A DNA stretch of 64,000 bases from Daedaleopsis sinensis (GCA_033807695.1 CM066306.1:1612001-1676000), one strand, 5' to 3'; positions 11,132 through 22,606 are shown, counted from the first letter of the stretch. The notes: generated by a model from the sequence alone, not told the origin. A program made the numbers and translations.

Positions 11132-12366
11132 GAGATCGCATAGGCAGTCGGAGAGCCAGTGGCTGTGTGATGCAGCGACCGAGGTCATTGTTCGAATGCG
11201 CAAGGTTTGGGGTAGAAGACGTATACAAGACGTGGTGAGTGTGGTGGGTGTTGAGTACAACGTTGAGTCTTGCATCGGTATATTCAGCGTGCTTATATGT
11301 ATCGAGCACTCCCTAGACATTCCTGGATTGATCCCGCCGCGCGCAGCCATGGCGTTCGAGGTGAGCTCCAGGCGACTCTACATGACTTGAAAGACTAGTC
11401 TCGGGGAGTCCATCGCTTTAATATTGGCTTGTCGGAAAGCGTCAAGCCCGGGAGTCTAGCCGTGGCCTTGATCATTCTCGGTTCGCATGAGTTCCAAGAG
11501 GCTCTAGCCGCTCGGTCCCGATTCCTTCGCATTCGCAGTCTTCCCCTACCCTCGCGGTTCTTGTCGCCGCTATTGCACAAGTCATAACACAACACCTGCT
11601 GTCGACCCGAACGGTGTGTTATCCATCTCAACCGTGTTGGCTGGATTGATGTGGTCAACATGAGCGCTGCTCTGGATGTATGCCGAATACCTTTTTGATC
11701 TAGTAGTTGTTCCTATTTCCCCGCGGGCCTCTCGATACATCTGGTTCGGGTATGAGCCAGCGGCGTAGCCGTTCCTCGCAACCGCCGCCCACAGCCTACA
11801 GTGTCAGCAGGAGATGGTAGGATGGCCCGGCCGCATTCCGAAGAAGAGCATGGTTCGGCGAAAGTTACAGTTGCCTCTGCACTGCAGTTTGAAGAGCGCA
11901 GAACTCAGAAGACTGTGTAAGTAGTACTAGAGGAGCAACATAAGGGGGTACGGTACATACCGAATCACACGCCGTGAGCCGAAGTGCCATCGGCGCTTCC
12001 TGGTGCTCAATGAGACACAGTTACTTTCATTTGATTACCAGCGCTGTGCTCGCGATAGAGCCCACAGCCCGCTCGCGCATGACTTGTGGGTCACGGCAGG
12101 CCAATCCTTGCTCGAAGCGAGGCTTCGGACGTCTCGGAGACGCGCTCTGACGCGACCAAGGGCGCAATGTAAAAAATGCGAAGGTACCCATGCTTGTTGT
12201 CGTGTCGTTTGTCTTGGTTCTACTCTAGAAGTACTGTAGGGCGTAGACATATGCCGTCCAGGGGGCGATCTGGCCTTGACCTGGGCGCATGTAGGATCTC
12301 CTGGAGTTTACGAATTCGAAGTTAGCATGTAGAGGTTCCGGCGTCTAACCCGTGCAAGTTAATAAG

Positions 12367-12381
12367 CTTACCACTGGTAAG
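12367..12381. repeat. palindrome CTTACCA-C-TGGTAAG
   Basis: Perfect 7-bp arms around one base, about 350 bp upstream of the start at 12728. It runs into TAAGTACTGT, a 10-mer that also occurs in the palindrome at 12511-12528. Confidence 0.5.
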
Positions 12382-12510
12382 TACTGTACGCGTGCACTTA
12401 AGCGTCCCGTTGCTGTTTTCCGCCCATCATTGTAGACTGTAGTCATCGCCGGTTAACCTGCGGAAGGCCCGACTCGGAGGGGGACGTCTGCCAAGTGTGA
12501 CACTGACCAG

Positions 12511-12528
12511 TGACAGTAAGTACTGTCA
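12511..12528. repeat. palindrome TGACAGTA-AG-TACTGTCA
   Basis: Perfect 8-bp arms around two bases, about 200 bp upstream of the start at 12728. It may be a dimeric factor site. It shares TAAGTACTGT with the palindrome 140 bp upstream. Confidence 0.5.
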
Positions 12529-12727
12529 GTAGTGCCAGCGCCAGACTGACGAGCGCGCGATGTTACGATCATGTGACCGTGTGGGGGAGAAGTGACATCA
12601 TGGGAGCCATGTGTCGTCATCGTGCAGACGGACGAGATCAAAAGGCGGCTCGTGGTCTGGTGCAGGCCACGGTACTTATTCCCATCCCTTGGCCCTCTCT
12701 ATCCGGACTCCCTTGCTCATCACCACC

Positions 12728-13516
12728 ATGTCTGCTATCATCCGCACCCAAACAGTCCGCGCATCCCTTCGTGCTGCTCCCGCTGCGACCCGTGCTATCG
12801 CGTCGGTATGTATATCTCAACATTTGATTCACAGACCATCTAACATCCATTTCGCAGCGGCCCCGCACCTACGCGACCATCCCAGACCCGACACAACCCA
12901 CAGACTCGCCCAAGCCAAATGATCTGCCGAAGCCCTCGGGCGGAGGTGGCAACCTGTTCCTCGTCGTGGCGGGTCTCGCAGCAGCCGGCGGAGGAGGCTA
13001 CTACTACTACTCCCAGACGCAAGACCCTCACGCCCAGCGCAAAGCTGACGAGGAACGCCTGAAGCAGAAGGCTGCCGAGCTTCGTGATGCAGGCAAGGCG
13101 ACGGCCCACGACGCAGTGCGCGAGGGCCAGGCGAAGTACGATGATACCAAGGTACGCGCCCTTCCTCGTGACTCGAGGTTCTCTATCCTTCACTCACACG
13201 CGCGCAGGCCGCGGCCCAGGACAAGCTCTCGCAGGCACGCACGCAGGCCTACCAGACCGTGGACGATGCCCGCAGTACCGCCGCGCGTCAGTACGACAAT
13301 GCGAAGGCCACTGTCGTCGACGCTACCCACAAGGTGGAGCAGAAGTACGAGGCCGCTGCGAACAAGACGAAAGCGGAGGCTGACGGCTGGAATCAGTGGT
13401 TCTGGAGCTGGTTCGGCTATGGAAAGGCGAAGGCTGATGAGACGAAGCGTGAAGGTGCCCAGAAAGTGGTTGAAGGCGCGCAAAAGGTTGAGAAGGAGGC
13501 GGGCAAGCATACATGA
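12728..13516 (+). CDS. mitochondrial-type single-pass protein with long charged helix
   Basis: Exons 12728-12805, 12858-13151 and 13208-13516 give 226 residues. The N-terminus (MSAIIRTQTVRASLRAAPAA) is rich in Arg, Ala and Ser without acids, as in a mitochondrial presequence. A Pro-rich linker and one hydrophobic Gly/Ala segment (NLFLVVAGLAAAGGGG) followed by four Tyr come next. The remaining 150 residues are a Lys/Glu/Ala-rich, LEA-like or coiled-coil helix with repeats such as AAANKTKAEADGWNQWFWSW. Fungal proteins of this build are sometimes annotated as calcofluor white hypersensitive proteins; that name is only a suggestion. Its architecture resembles the smaller gene at 31312. Introns are 52 and 56 nt. 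Confidence 0.8.
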
Positions 13517-13616
13517 ACTGACACCGCCCTTCAATCGGGACTCTGTAACGAACTCTATATGGCCAGCTGTATACGTACAAATGTAAGACCATCGTAATGT
13601 CAGTGCACGACCACCC

Positions 13617-16340
13617 TCAACTTTGATTTGAGTCTTCGAACGTTGGGGCTGGAAGAGTTACCACCTTCGCGTACTCCTCGTCAGAGCCTCTCCAGAATGC
13701 GTCAACGATAGCATCCTCATCGTGCTCCGTCTGCAATGCTACGTCAGGAATACCCTCTCCCGTAGCGAGATCTCTTGCACGTATCTCGCACAGCTCCCGT
13801 CGCACATCCAGTGGCGATAAGAACGCTCGATCTGCCGGTGTGCCAAGCGTTTGACCACTACGTCGCACTTCGTGTGCACGCGCTGCGTGCTTTTGTTCGA
13901 GAGCAGTTGGCCATGGGATATCATCATCATCTTCAATCTTCACGACGGGTGCGGCGCGACTCGGGCCGGGGACGCTGTTATGAGCGACAGTCGCGTTGCG
14001 GTCTCTCGCTGTCGACCTCGCTGGCGCTTGCAGAGCGACGGCTGAGGTCGTGGCCAGAGTGTGGTCTTTATCCGGTCTGGGACCATGAACCTTGTCTGCA
14101 GCGGTACCTGTCCGAACCCGTTGCTGAGGCTTCCGCTGCGAATCTTGAAGTCGCCTTGGGGGACTGCATGGTATCGACGACCACACGCGGACTGACGGCC
14201 ACACGCAAGGCAGCGTCAGCGAACCCTTCTTCGCAGCATCGTCCTTGTTGTCCTTGCAGACTGAGAAAAGCGGCTCGCACACCGCGCATGTGCACCACAC
14301 CACGTTTACGTGCTTGGACAGCCACTCGTGCAGGCCGCTCGGGGAGTTATTCGCTCGGAGGAGGCCGACGAGCTCCCGCGTCCCGCACTGCCCGAAGCAC
14401 GGCATGTGCACGGTCACGTACTGGCGCTGCAGCCCGCGCTTCCACTCGCGCAGGAGCTTCCTGCATGCGGTGCAGTGCCGCGCCTGCTTGCAGTCCTGCA
14501 CCCGTCTTCCTCCCGGGGCCGAGCCGTCCCAGCACGCGCAATCCCGCGGGCAACGCTGACAGGCTAGGAAGTCGGGCAGTTCTTTGCTAGTCGCGGCGAC
14601 AAGTGCCAGGCCTTCGTCGTACGTCACTTGGGGCCCAAGATTGGTGGAAGAGCTTCCCGCATTCTCCTTGTTTGCCCCGCTTCCGCCTGCGGTGCCAGTG
14701 CGCCGTCCGCTGGGCCGGTCAGGTTTAAGCTTAAGCTTCATGTGCCGTGCGATCGAGTCAAACCGGCCGAGCTCGATGGGATTGCCCGAAGGGTTCCCCC
14801 ACGTGCATATCGAGCGGGGGCGGAGGTGCTGGAAGATGACGTGCCGGTCGATGTCGTTCACGCGCGAGATGTGTGTCCCGCACGGCACCAAATTCGGCGG
14901 GGTGGGCCGTCCTAGGGCAGAGTCCGCCTCAGGCCAGCCGGGGACGTTTTCGCTGGCGCGGTTGGATTGTGCGTGTGAGCGCTGGAGCGCGAACAGCGGG
15001 CATAGGAATCGGATCTGCCATTCTCGACCACGGCCTGGACTGTGCGGTGGCGGTTCGGGGTTTACTCCAGCCTCGGGAGGGATGGGAATGTCTGGAGGGC
15101 TGTTGGGGTCGAAAGGAAGGGCAGCTCCCTTCGTGGTGGGCTGGGGATATGAGATCGAGTGTGGAGGCCTAGTGAGCAGATCTGGTATCTCCAGCGAAGA
15201 ATTGTGTTCCGCCTTGCATATCTGGCAAAGCTCGATGTAAAAGGGTGTGGAGAGATCCGTGGCATTTGGGTATCCGAGGATTGCACAATACTTGCGCACA
15301 ACTGCGTTGTAGAGCGCTGTACCTTCCTGCGACGGCGAGGCGGGTGTGTGGAGAGACTCTGAGATAGAGACGTGTGAGATCACTGCATGTATTGACATTG
15401 CATATCTGCACGTACCGTCATGTTCTATATCACTGCCGTCACCGAAGAGCTCGGGCGGCGGTTCATAGTCCGCAGTCCGAGTAGTGGCGGTAGCGGGAGC
15501 TAAGGAGGCCTCTGTTAAAGTAGAGGGCCCTGCGATCGGGACAGTGGTCACACTACCCTGGTGTGTCGAAGATGCTGGGAGACGGGGTCTCTTCGTTGCC
15601 CGGCCATCCGTTCGCAACACTTCGTCTGATTCTATGGCTCTCTTCTTTCCACGCGATGAGCTGCTCGTGTGTGTCAGAGGCAAGGCGGGTGTCACAGTAC
15701 GTGCGGAGGGCGCCTGAAGACCCGCGGGGCGGCGTTGCTTCTTCTGCGCCCGGTCAGCGAGATGCGCCCCAAACCCGTCTGTCTCCCGTGTTCTCTTGAC
15801 ACCTCGAGCGAGGCCACTCGTCGGAGCAGGGCTAGCGAGGGTGCGTGATCTCTCGGGTTGAGGCATCGCTGTAGCGAAGGCGGGGTTCGGTAGTCCATCG
15901 ACCGATTGAAGAGGCGACCATAGAAATGAAGGGGCGATTGAGGTGTTATCCTCTTGGCGGTCATCTGGGATTGGATTCTCCACAACGGTTCGAGAGCAAG
16001 TCGAGTCTGTTGTTGTAGCAATCGCCTTGTGTGGGTCCGTCGGATGAAGAGCAGAGACATCGTATGAGGCGTCAAACCATCCGCCTTCGAGCTCCTGCCA
16101 GAGCTGTTCTAAATGTTCATACTGAGCAGCGGTAGAACTTGCGTAGGAGTCAACGTGTATGACCCCATCGGCCGCAGGCGTGGACGGGTTTTCAAAGGTG
16201 GGATAGTCAAGGGCAGGATCCGTGAAGCCCCAGTCAATGGATGGGTCCATCCATGAGACGGAATCTTCTGTACTAGGCGGGGCACCATCCGAATCGTGAT
16301 GTTGGCGCAGGAAAGTTGCAGGGTGCCCTGTGGTATCCAT
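13617..16340 (-). CDS. large nuclear orphan with C-terminal cysteine cluster
   Basis: One open frame runs from ATG 16340 (MDTTGHPATF) to TGA 13619-13617: 907 residues. Inside it, 15415-15359 is a perfect-looking 57-nt intron (donor GTACGT, acceptor CTCAG) that keeps frame; if spliced, the protein is 888 residues. Much of the N-terminal half is Ser/Thr/Pro-rich and disordered, with likely nuclear signals (GVKRTRE, ATKRPRL). The C-terminal half has an HVIFQHL...CTWGNPSG segment, then a dense Cys/His region: ACQRCPRDCACWDG, RVQDCKQARHCTACRK, MPCFGQCGTRELVG, VVWCTCAVCEPLFSVC. That pattern suggests zinc binding. I do not recognise the family. A nuclear regulatory or protein-interaction role is inference only. 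Confidence 0.82.
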   Translation of the reverse strand: MDTTGHPATFLRQHHDSDGAPPSTEDSVSWMDPSIDWGFTDPALDYPTFENPSTPAADGVIHVDSYASSTAAQYEHLEQLWQELEGGWFDASYDVSALHPTDPHKAIATTTDSTCSRTVVENPIPDDRQEDNTSIAPSFLWSPLQSVDGLPNPAFATAMPQPERSRTLASPAPTSGLARGVKRTRETDGFGAHLADRAQKKQRRPAGLQAPSARTVTPALPLTHTSSSSRGKKRAIESDEVLRTDGRATKRPRLPASSTHQGSVTTVPIAGPSTLTEASLAPATATTRTADYEPPPELFGDGSDIEHDGTCRYAMSIHAVISHVSISESLHTPASPSQEGTALYNAVVRKYCAILGYPNATDLSTPFYIELCQICKAEHNSSLEIPDLLTRPPHSISYPQPTTKGAALPFDPNSPPDIPIPPEAGVNPEPPPHSPGRGREWQIRFLCPLFALQRSHAQSNRASENVPGWPEADSALGRPTPPNLVPCGTHISRVNDIDRHVIFQHLRPRSICTWGNPSGNPIELGRFDSIARHMKLKLKPDRPSGRRTGTAGGSGANKENAGSSSTNLGPQVTYDEGLALVAATSKELPDFLACQRCPRDCACWDGSAPGGRRVQDCKQARHCTACRKLLREWKRGLQRQYVTVHMPCFGQCGTRELVGLLRANNSPSGLHEWLSKHVNVVWCTCAVCEPLFSVCKDNKDDAAKKGSLTLPCVWPSVRVWSSIPCSPPRRLQDSQRKPQQRVRTGTAADKVHGPRPDKDHTLATTSAVALQAPARSTARDRNATVAHNSVPGPSRAAPVVKIEDDDDIPWPTALEQKHAARAHEVRRSGQTLGTPADRAFLSPLDVRRELCEIRARDLATGEGIPDVALQTEHDEDAIVDAFWRGSDEEYAKVVTLPAPTFEDSNQS

Positions 16341-17260
16341 GTTGAGGCGGGTCTGCGAGGCGTACACTGAGTGTAGAGATTGGCGGTAGAGAGGGAGAAG
16401 GCGAAGTGCCCCATGCAGGTTTTATACGCGCCTGCTCGAGGTGCGCCTACAACCGTGTAGCGCTCGTGCTCGTTGACAAGTGTTGACAAAAGACCACCCC
16501 TCGTGTAGTCACTGAGTATGGCCAATGGATCAGTAGAACATCCTGTCAGAGAGCGAGGAAAAACGCTTCAGGAAGAACTCGTGTTGAAATCCATTGTGCC
16601 ATGCATACGGCGGATGTCTGAGCGACACTATTCAACTCTGACCAGCGAGTCGAGGTATAGCAGTCGCGTGTGATGACAATAGCTCATCATCATGAAAGGA
16701 GAGATACCAGTGAGCGTATCAAGCCAGGTATACGGTCATCGTCACTTACGAACAACTGAACTGCGAAGACTTTCTTCTCGTGGCGTTCTCAACAGTTCTC
16801 CTGCAAGTACGAGCGTATCCCCTTTCTATACCATCCGATGCCCGCTCTTGAGTGTCGGGATTGATAAACGATTATGACATGCAATAGTGCCTGACACACC
16901 CTGGGACTCTGTCTGTTGAGATCATCGAGTGAGTAGGAGTGCTAATACTATGTCAAGTATAATTAAACCCACCCGCATGTTCAAGGATCACTGCCGCCCC
17001 TGGCATGTAAGCCAAAGCCATGACTGACTCGTGAGCTCGAGGCAAATACCAGTGGAGGTACTGAGGCTGCCGTACAGAAGGTGTGGCGATTTGAGGAGTG
17101 CATCCACTAGCCGCCACGATGAGGTCTAACTTGCCAATGCCAGTCGTCTGGGTACCGGTCTCTTGTGGGTCATGGAAGGAAACCACGATGATCTTACACT
17201 AGTACCGACACATCTATAGATCAACTTGATGCTTATTTCTGTCTTCCCCGCGAACTCGAG
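16341..17260. other. intergenic, upstream of the orphan and downstream of ArgRS
   Basis: 920 bp with only short open frames lacking conserved content. Nothing else seen. Confidence 0.4.
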
Positions 17261-19396
17261 TTACATCCGCTCGAGCGGCTTGATACTGAGCAGGACCAGC
17301 GCGGTGCGGAGCACGTCGCGCGCAGCGAGGTAGAGCGCCATCCGCGCCTTCGCCTTCTCCTTGTCCTGCTCGCCCTTGACAATCACCGTCTCCCACGCGC
17401 TCGAGATGGCGTGGCTAAGTCGGAACGCGAACGTCACGATGCCGCTCGGCTCGTGTGTCTTCAGCGCCGTCTTGACAACGTCGGGGTACGACCCGAGCAG
17501 GAACACGATCTCGCGCGCGGAGGGCTCGACGAGCGTTGCAGTGTTAAGCAGCGATGGTGCAGGTAGAGGCAGCAGCTCGGGGTTCTTCCGTTCGATCGAG
17601 GAGAGCCGGACATGCGCGTACTGGAGGTACGGGCCGGTGTCGCCCTCGAATGACAGCATACGGTCCCAGTTGAACGTGTAGTTGTTGACACTGCGAGCAA
17701 GGGTCAGTCATTGTGAGCACATCCATAGTATACGGGACTCACCGCTTCGCAGCCATGTCTTGAATCTTGACACCCGTGATGCCAATTTCAAGTGCGACCT
17801 GCTCTGGATCCTCGACCGCGTTATATTTCTCCTCGTTCTTCCGCATCTGTTCGTGCATGACCCCAGCGGCCTCCCTGATGATCTGGTCAAGGAAGACGAC
17901 GGTGCCCCTGCGGGTGCTCATGCCGAGCACGAGCCCGTAGTTGACGTGCTCGAGGTTCTGCGCCCAGTCATAGCCCATTAGTTGCAGCACCTTGAAGAAT
18001 TGCTGCAGGTGCAGGTCTTGCTGCGCGGCGATGACGTAGATCATCTTGTCGAATTTGTACTTCTCATAACGCTCGATCGCAGCGCCAATGTCTCGGGTGA
18101 GATAGATCGACGTTCCGTCTGCAACATAGTCAGCCTACTGGCTTCAACCATCGGCGAGAGTGTGCTGACCTCGTTTCCGGATGACAGCTTTGCCCAGTTT
18201 GTACTTCTCGAGGTTCACTCGGAGTGCGCCGTTGTCTTCCTCGATAAGGCCCATTTCCTGGAGCCGTTCGACGGCCATGTCCATTGTCTTCGGACCGACC
18301 TTGCTCTCTCCGGTATACTCATCGAAATGCACGTTCAGCCGGGCGTACTCCTCTTCGTACTTCTTGATAGACAGATCGCGCCATACCCGCCAGTTCTTCA
18401 GCGCCTCTTCATCACCGTCCTCCATGCGCTTGAACCACGCAGCAGCATCCTCGCGAACCTTCGGATCGTTCTCCGCGTCGGCGTTCACCTTGACGTAGAT
18501 CTCGAGGAGATGCTGAATCGCGTTCTTCTCAAGGGCTTCCTGGGAGCCATACTTTTCGAACCCGACAGCGATCAAACCGAACTGCAGCGGATGTGTGAAT
18601 GACAAGGTATCGTGACTGGTACAAGATAGCACACCTGAGTGCCCCAATCGCCGAGGTAGTTCATCGAGACAACCTCCCAACCGCATGCGCGATACAGGTT
18701 AGCGAGGAAGGCTCCGATGATGGTGCTTCGCAAGTGGCCGACATGGAACGACTTTGCAATGTTTGGAGACGAATATTCAACAATAACCCGCTTGCCTTCC
18801 CCGAGCGAATTCGAGCCATATTCGGGCAGGTTCGATTCGGTGTCGTAAGTGAGAGCGTGAATTTGGTCGAGGATGAGCCGGGTAAGGGTTGGTGTTCGAC
18901 ACTTGAAGTGCAAAAATGCGCGATCGTGGGTGACGGATTCGATCCATTCATCTGGTTGGAACTGTAGTAGGTAAGTATAGAGGTCGAATGTCCTGTCCGT
19001 GACCCTAACCCTGGCGCAGGGTAGAGATACACATCCACACAGCGAAGTGTGTGCACCGAAGCCAGACCCGGAAATCTGGCATCGAGAAAGTTTGAAGTGC
19101 GGACGACGTACTTTGTCTATGACCTTTTTCGCCAATTCGTCCACCTTCCCAGGTAGGCGGAATCGAGGCAACGCCACGGTAAAGTCTTCTCCCTTCTTCC
19201 CATAGTCCACCCCCTGGTAGACCTGCTCGATTGTCAGAGTATCCAGCCCATCCGCCACGGCCTTTGCGATGGCAATCCGGAAGGAGTCCAAAACACAGCG
19301 TGTAGGATCGGTTCCTGGCACCTCTGGGAGTTTTGGGAGATCGGCAGGAACAGAGAACGGCGATGGCGAGAGTTTTGGTCGGTTGGCAGTGGCCAT
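17261..19396 (-). CDS. arginyl-tRNA synthetase
   Basis: Exons 19396-19112, 18961-18635, 18581-18170, 18118-17743 and 17690-17261 give 609 residues. The class I enzyme charges tRNA-Arg. The HIGH motif is present as HVGH in [16 protein letters not shown], followed by [17 protein letters not shown]. The MSK-like loop appears as [13 protein letters not shown], and the anticodon-binding helical domain ends with the typical ...[28 protein letters not shown] is also diagnostic. Introns are 150, 53, 51 and 52 nt; phases agree. The first intron is long but the flanking junction ([12 protein letters not shown]) matches the family. The start is ATG 19396 (MATANRPKL). The same frame stays open for another 57 codons upstream without an ATG; see the entry at 19397. 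Confidence 0.94.
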
Positions 19397-19567
19397 TTTG
19401 TATGCCGCAAAAGTGTGTTGTGTAGGGGAGAGCAGGAGGTTTGTGTGCAGATGACGAGAATAGTATGATACAGAGGCAGGAGCACGGAAAATATGTACAC
19501 GGAGTGGTGGTAGTCGAAAAGAAAGAAGGGTCGCCAGAGTTAGAGTCAGAGTCGTGGCATTGACCAA
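19397..19567 (-). promoter_or_regulatory. ArgRS leader: open in-frame extension with presequence-like composition and an upstream ORF
   Basis: The ArgRS frame is open from 19567 (a TTG codon) down to the ATG. It encodes Arg/Ser/His-rich, acid-free sequence such as [20 protein letters not shown]. An out-of-frame upstream ATG lies just inside it and makes the short peptide MPRL before a stop. This layout fits leaky scanning or a non-AUG start making a mitochondrial isoform, but chance cannot be excluded. Confidence 0.35.
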
Positions 19568-21068
19568 AGATTCGAATCCCGAATGAGTCGCGTTCTATCC
19601 CGAGTCAATCGATAAGTACTTAGAGAGAAATGACTCCGACTGGAAGTTTGCAATCGAGCCCACAGGCGCTTACCCCGGGCATTGCCGTGTCATGTTGCCT
19701 AATCCGTCAGCCATACTTGCCGCTCTCAGGCTCGGCGCTTTCTGTTCTCGTCCATGACTTAACCTCGCCTGTCTTGGGGTAGACTATAACAGGAGCTCCT
19801 AGATCAAATTATTAAAGCTAGATATGTACTGCATGCTAAGTCATTTTTTCAGAGCCCGCGGCATGACCTACTATCCATCGTTGCTAAGTACCACTGTTAT
19901 GACTGTGACTGTATACTAGACTGCAGTTGATTCGCTGGAGATGTAAAGTTTCTTGTGATTCAAATGTATATATAGGGCTACATTATTGACTCCATGCTAC
20001 TACTATTTCTACCCTCAGTACAGACTGTCTCTCCAAATGCGTAATACCTTCTTCGGCTAGTTCTAGAGTCAGTTAGAACATCGGTCTGTTATGGGGAGTT
20101 AATATTCCTGTACCTGCCTAAAGATCATTTATGATCCTGCCTCAGGTGCAACAATATTAATTGATGTTGCATGTTCATTCCACGCTGTACGACAACCACT
20201 TGTAGTCACATGGTCGTCGAGTATACAAGTTAAGGCTGCTGTATGACTCAGTATGAGCGAACAGGTTAAGATGAGTGAGGATCCCTGTTAGCTCTGAGTG
20301 GAGCTTTACTAGTAGGTAGGAGCTTTACGGTTGGCCGGCCCGGTATGCCACGTCAAACCACACGTCCATAGTGAGGCGTTCAGTATAGTCACAGCCACAG
20401 TGGGAAACAGCCATGTCATCGTCGTCGATTCAGAGTAAGACACTCTGTCCATTCAATGCCAGCGAATCCGTTCTTCCAGCTAAAGGGCTCCTTTCATCGC
20501 GGGTAATAAGTGTATGTACTTTGACTACTTAGCTTCGAACAGCGGCTTCAAGTGCGGCGGGAATTTCCCGGCGCCTAGCTATAGGATCATTGATGATCGG
20601 AGGTCCTCTTCTCAAGAGGACTTCTATTATGTATGGCACGTTGCAAGTATGTTTTGACATACGCTTCATCGACATATGGAGCATAATGTGACTCGTGTTT
20701 ACATATTCTGGGTAAAACCTGGGTTAACTACAAACCGCCGGACTCACTGCCAGTGGCAGAACCTGCTGCCACAGAAGAGCAGTACATATATGTAGTACTT
20801 ACGGCCAACGTCGACGGGCTCATATAAGTAAAAGCCTCCTCGACCCCTTCTCCGAGATACCAAACCACCCAGTCCAGAGCAAAACACACCCCACGAGAAA
20901 GAGGAACACTATTACCAGGCAAAGCGCGGGCACAACTGATTTACGGCGTCAAAGTCTCACCTAAATCACCGTGACGAGCGTCAGGGCATCACCTTTTCCA
21001 CTCCTACCCTCATCTTCCCTCTCGGCCATCTGGCCTTCTCTCTTTCAACCGAAGATATCTAGCCTACC
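19568..21068. other. 1.5-kb intergenic region, relatively AT-rich
   Basis: Upstream of both ArgRS (-) and the GH16 gene (+). It has many stop codons in all frames and no conserved coding stretch. CATATAAG occurs at about 20820, some 250 bp before the GH16 start, and could be a TATA element, but is far away. Confidence 0.4.
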
Positions 21069-22606
21069 ATGCGCCTAGCCATCACGCTGGCATCCACTCT
21101 TTTTGCTACTGCCCCTGCCTACGCGGCGTACAACCTTGTCAAGGAGTACTCGGGCCAGAACTTCTTCAACGGATGGGAGTTCTACGGAAATTATGACAAC
21201 TTGACAAATGGTGCGTCTCTCTCCATGTTGTCTATGTCCCCGGGGAGATGAACAACTCGCATAGGTGATGTGACCTACGTCGACCAGGCCAATGCTACGT
21301 CCTCCAAGCTTGCGTACGTGAACGATGCTGGCAATGTCGTTATCAAAGTCGACACAGGTGTCGTTCCGTACAACGAGAAGCGGAACTCGGTAGGTCTCTC
21401 CTCCTCACAATCATATCGTATCCTTGCGGAGAGAGTGCATACTAAATAGATGTTGTAGGTACGAATCGAAACCAACGACTACTTCCCCCTCGGTACAGTG
21501 CTCATCTTCGACGCAACGCATCTCCCTTTCGGCTGCTCCGTGAGTGACCTCAATTGCACGACTACGACCTGGACAACTAATGGCGATGCTGCAGGTTTGG
21601 CCGAGCTTCTGGACTAAGGGCCCTAACTGGCCGGATGGCGGCGAAATCGACATCATCGAGGCTGTCAACCTGATGCCCGCCAACCAGATGGCTATCCATT
21701 CTTCGAGCGGCTGCACTGCATCCGGTACCGACTGCTCGCAAGGTGCTGGCTGCACCGTCGGGGAGAAATCCACCAAGAGCTTCGGCAAGGAATTTGCCGC
21801 TGCAGGTGGAGGTGTTTGGGCCACGCAGTTCGACACCACCGGCGTTAAGTAAGTGTCACTTCGCTAGAAGATAGAAGTTTGCTCATTGCAAATGTTCCGG
21901 CAGCATCTGGTTTTGGAGCGTAAGCATTCACTCTTGGTTTGAGGGTCAAGATGTGCTAACTCTTCTATTCCCACAGCGCAGCGACATTCCCGACTCAGTG
22001 AAGAGCGCGACCAACTCTGTCGACCCCTCATCCTGGGGAACACCCTCGGCGCAGTACAGTTCAGAAACTTGCGACATGAGCAAGTTTTTCACACCGCAGC
22101 AACTGGTGATTGACATTACCCTATGCGGTGACTGGTGCGTGTGGAACGAAGCTCACTAGGCGATTGTGTACCCAATTGAACGTGTTCCGCCTTGCCAGGG
22201 CTGGTCTTGGAAACGTGTACCAACAGACTTGCGGTGGCGATGGTTCTGCTAACAGATGTGTAAGTACTATGGCTGGTCAGACACCTTTCGAACGCTCATT
22301 CTCGATGCGTAGTACCTCGACAATGTCATCAACGACGGCTCCTCGAAATATGCCGACGCGTACTTCGAGATTGGATATGTTAAGGCATTCTCCACGCAGT
22401 CCTTGACCTTGAAGCCTACTGTCTCCGGGGGTACCACCGTCCTCCAAACTGCCACGTCGGATGCTAGCACCCGCTCTGGCACCTCCGGCAACGGGACTTC
22501 CACGGGATCGAATGGCGGTGGCAATGGCGCTTCCGCTGCGCCGCGCACTTATGTCGCGCTCGTCGCCGCTACCATGTTCTCTGCGCTCACTTGGATCATG
22601 TTGTAG
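21069..22606 (+). CDS. GH16 endo-1,3(4)-beta-glucanase-like, secreted, GPI-type
   Basis: Exons 21069-21210, 21265-21389, 21459-21539, 21595-21848, 21904-21919, 21977-22134, 22199-22259 and 22313-22606 give 376 residues. The N-terminal signal peptide (MRLAITLASTLFATAPAYA) is followed by the catalytic domain with FNGWEFYGNYDNLTNG, SVRIETNDYFPLGT, SVWPSFWTKGPNWPDGGE and the active site GEIDIIE. Both catalytic glutamates are present. HSSSGCTASGTDC and WFWSRSDIPDSV are further family marks. The C-terminus has a Ser/Thr/Gly-rich spacer and ends in a hydrophobic tail (TYVALVAATMFSALTWIML), as for a GPI anchor. These enzymes cleave or remodel beta-1,3/1,4- or 1,3/1,6-glucan at the wall. Exon 5 is only 16 nt. 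All introns are 53-69 nt GT-AG. Confidence 0.93.

Larger units (their letters stand above)
11132..12727. other. 1.6-kb intergenic region (divergent promoters)
   Basis: Upstream of both the NTF2-like gene (-) and the membrane-protein gene at 12728 (+). I see no coding stretch. Two short palindromes at 12367-12381 and 12511-12528 are listed separately. Confidence 0.4.

Noticed and set aside
19003..19016. Telomere-like CCCTAACCCT
   Set aside because: Only about two units, inside the first ArgRS intron; too short to mean a telomere or relic.
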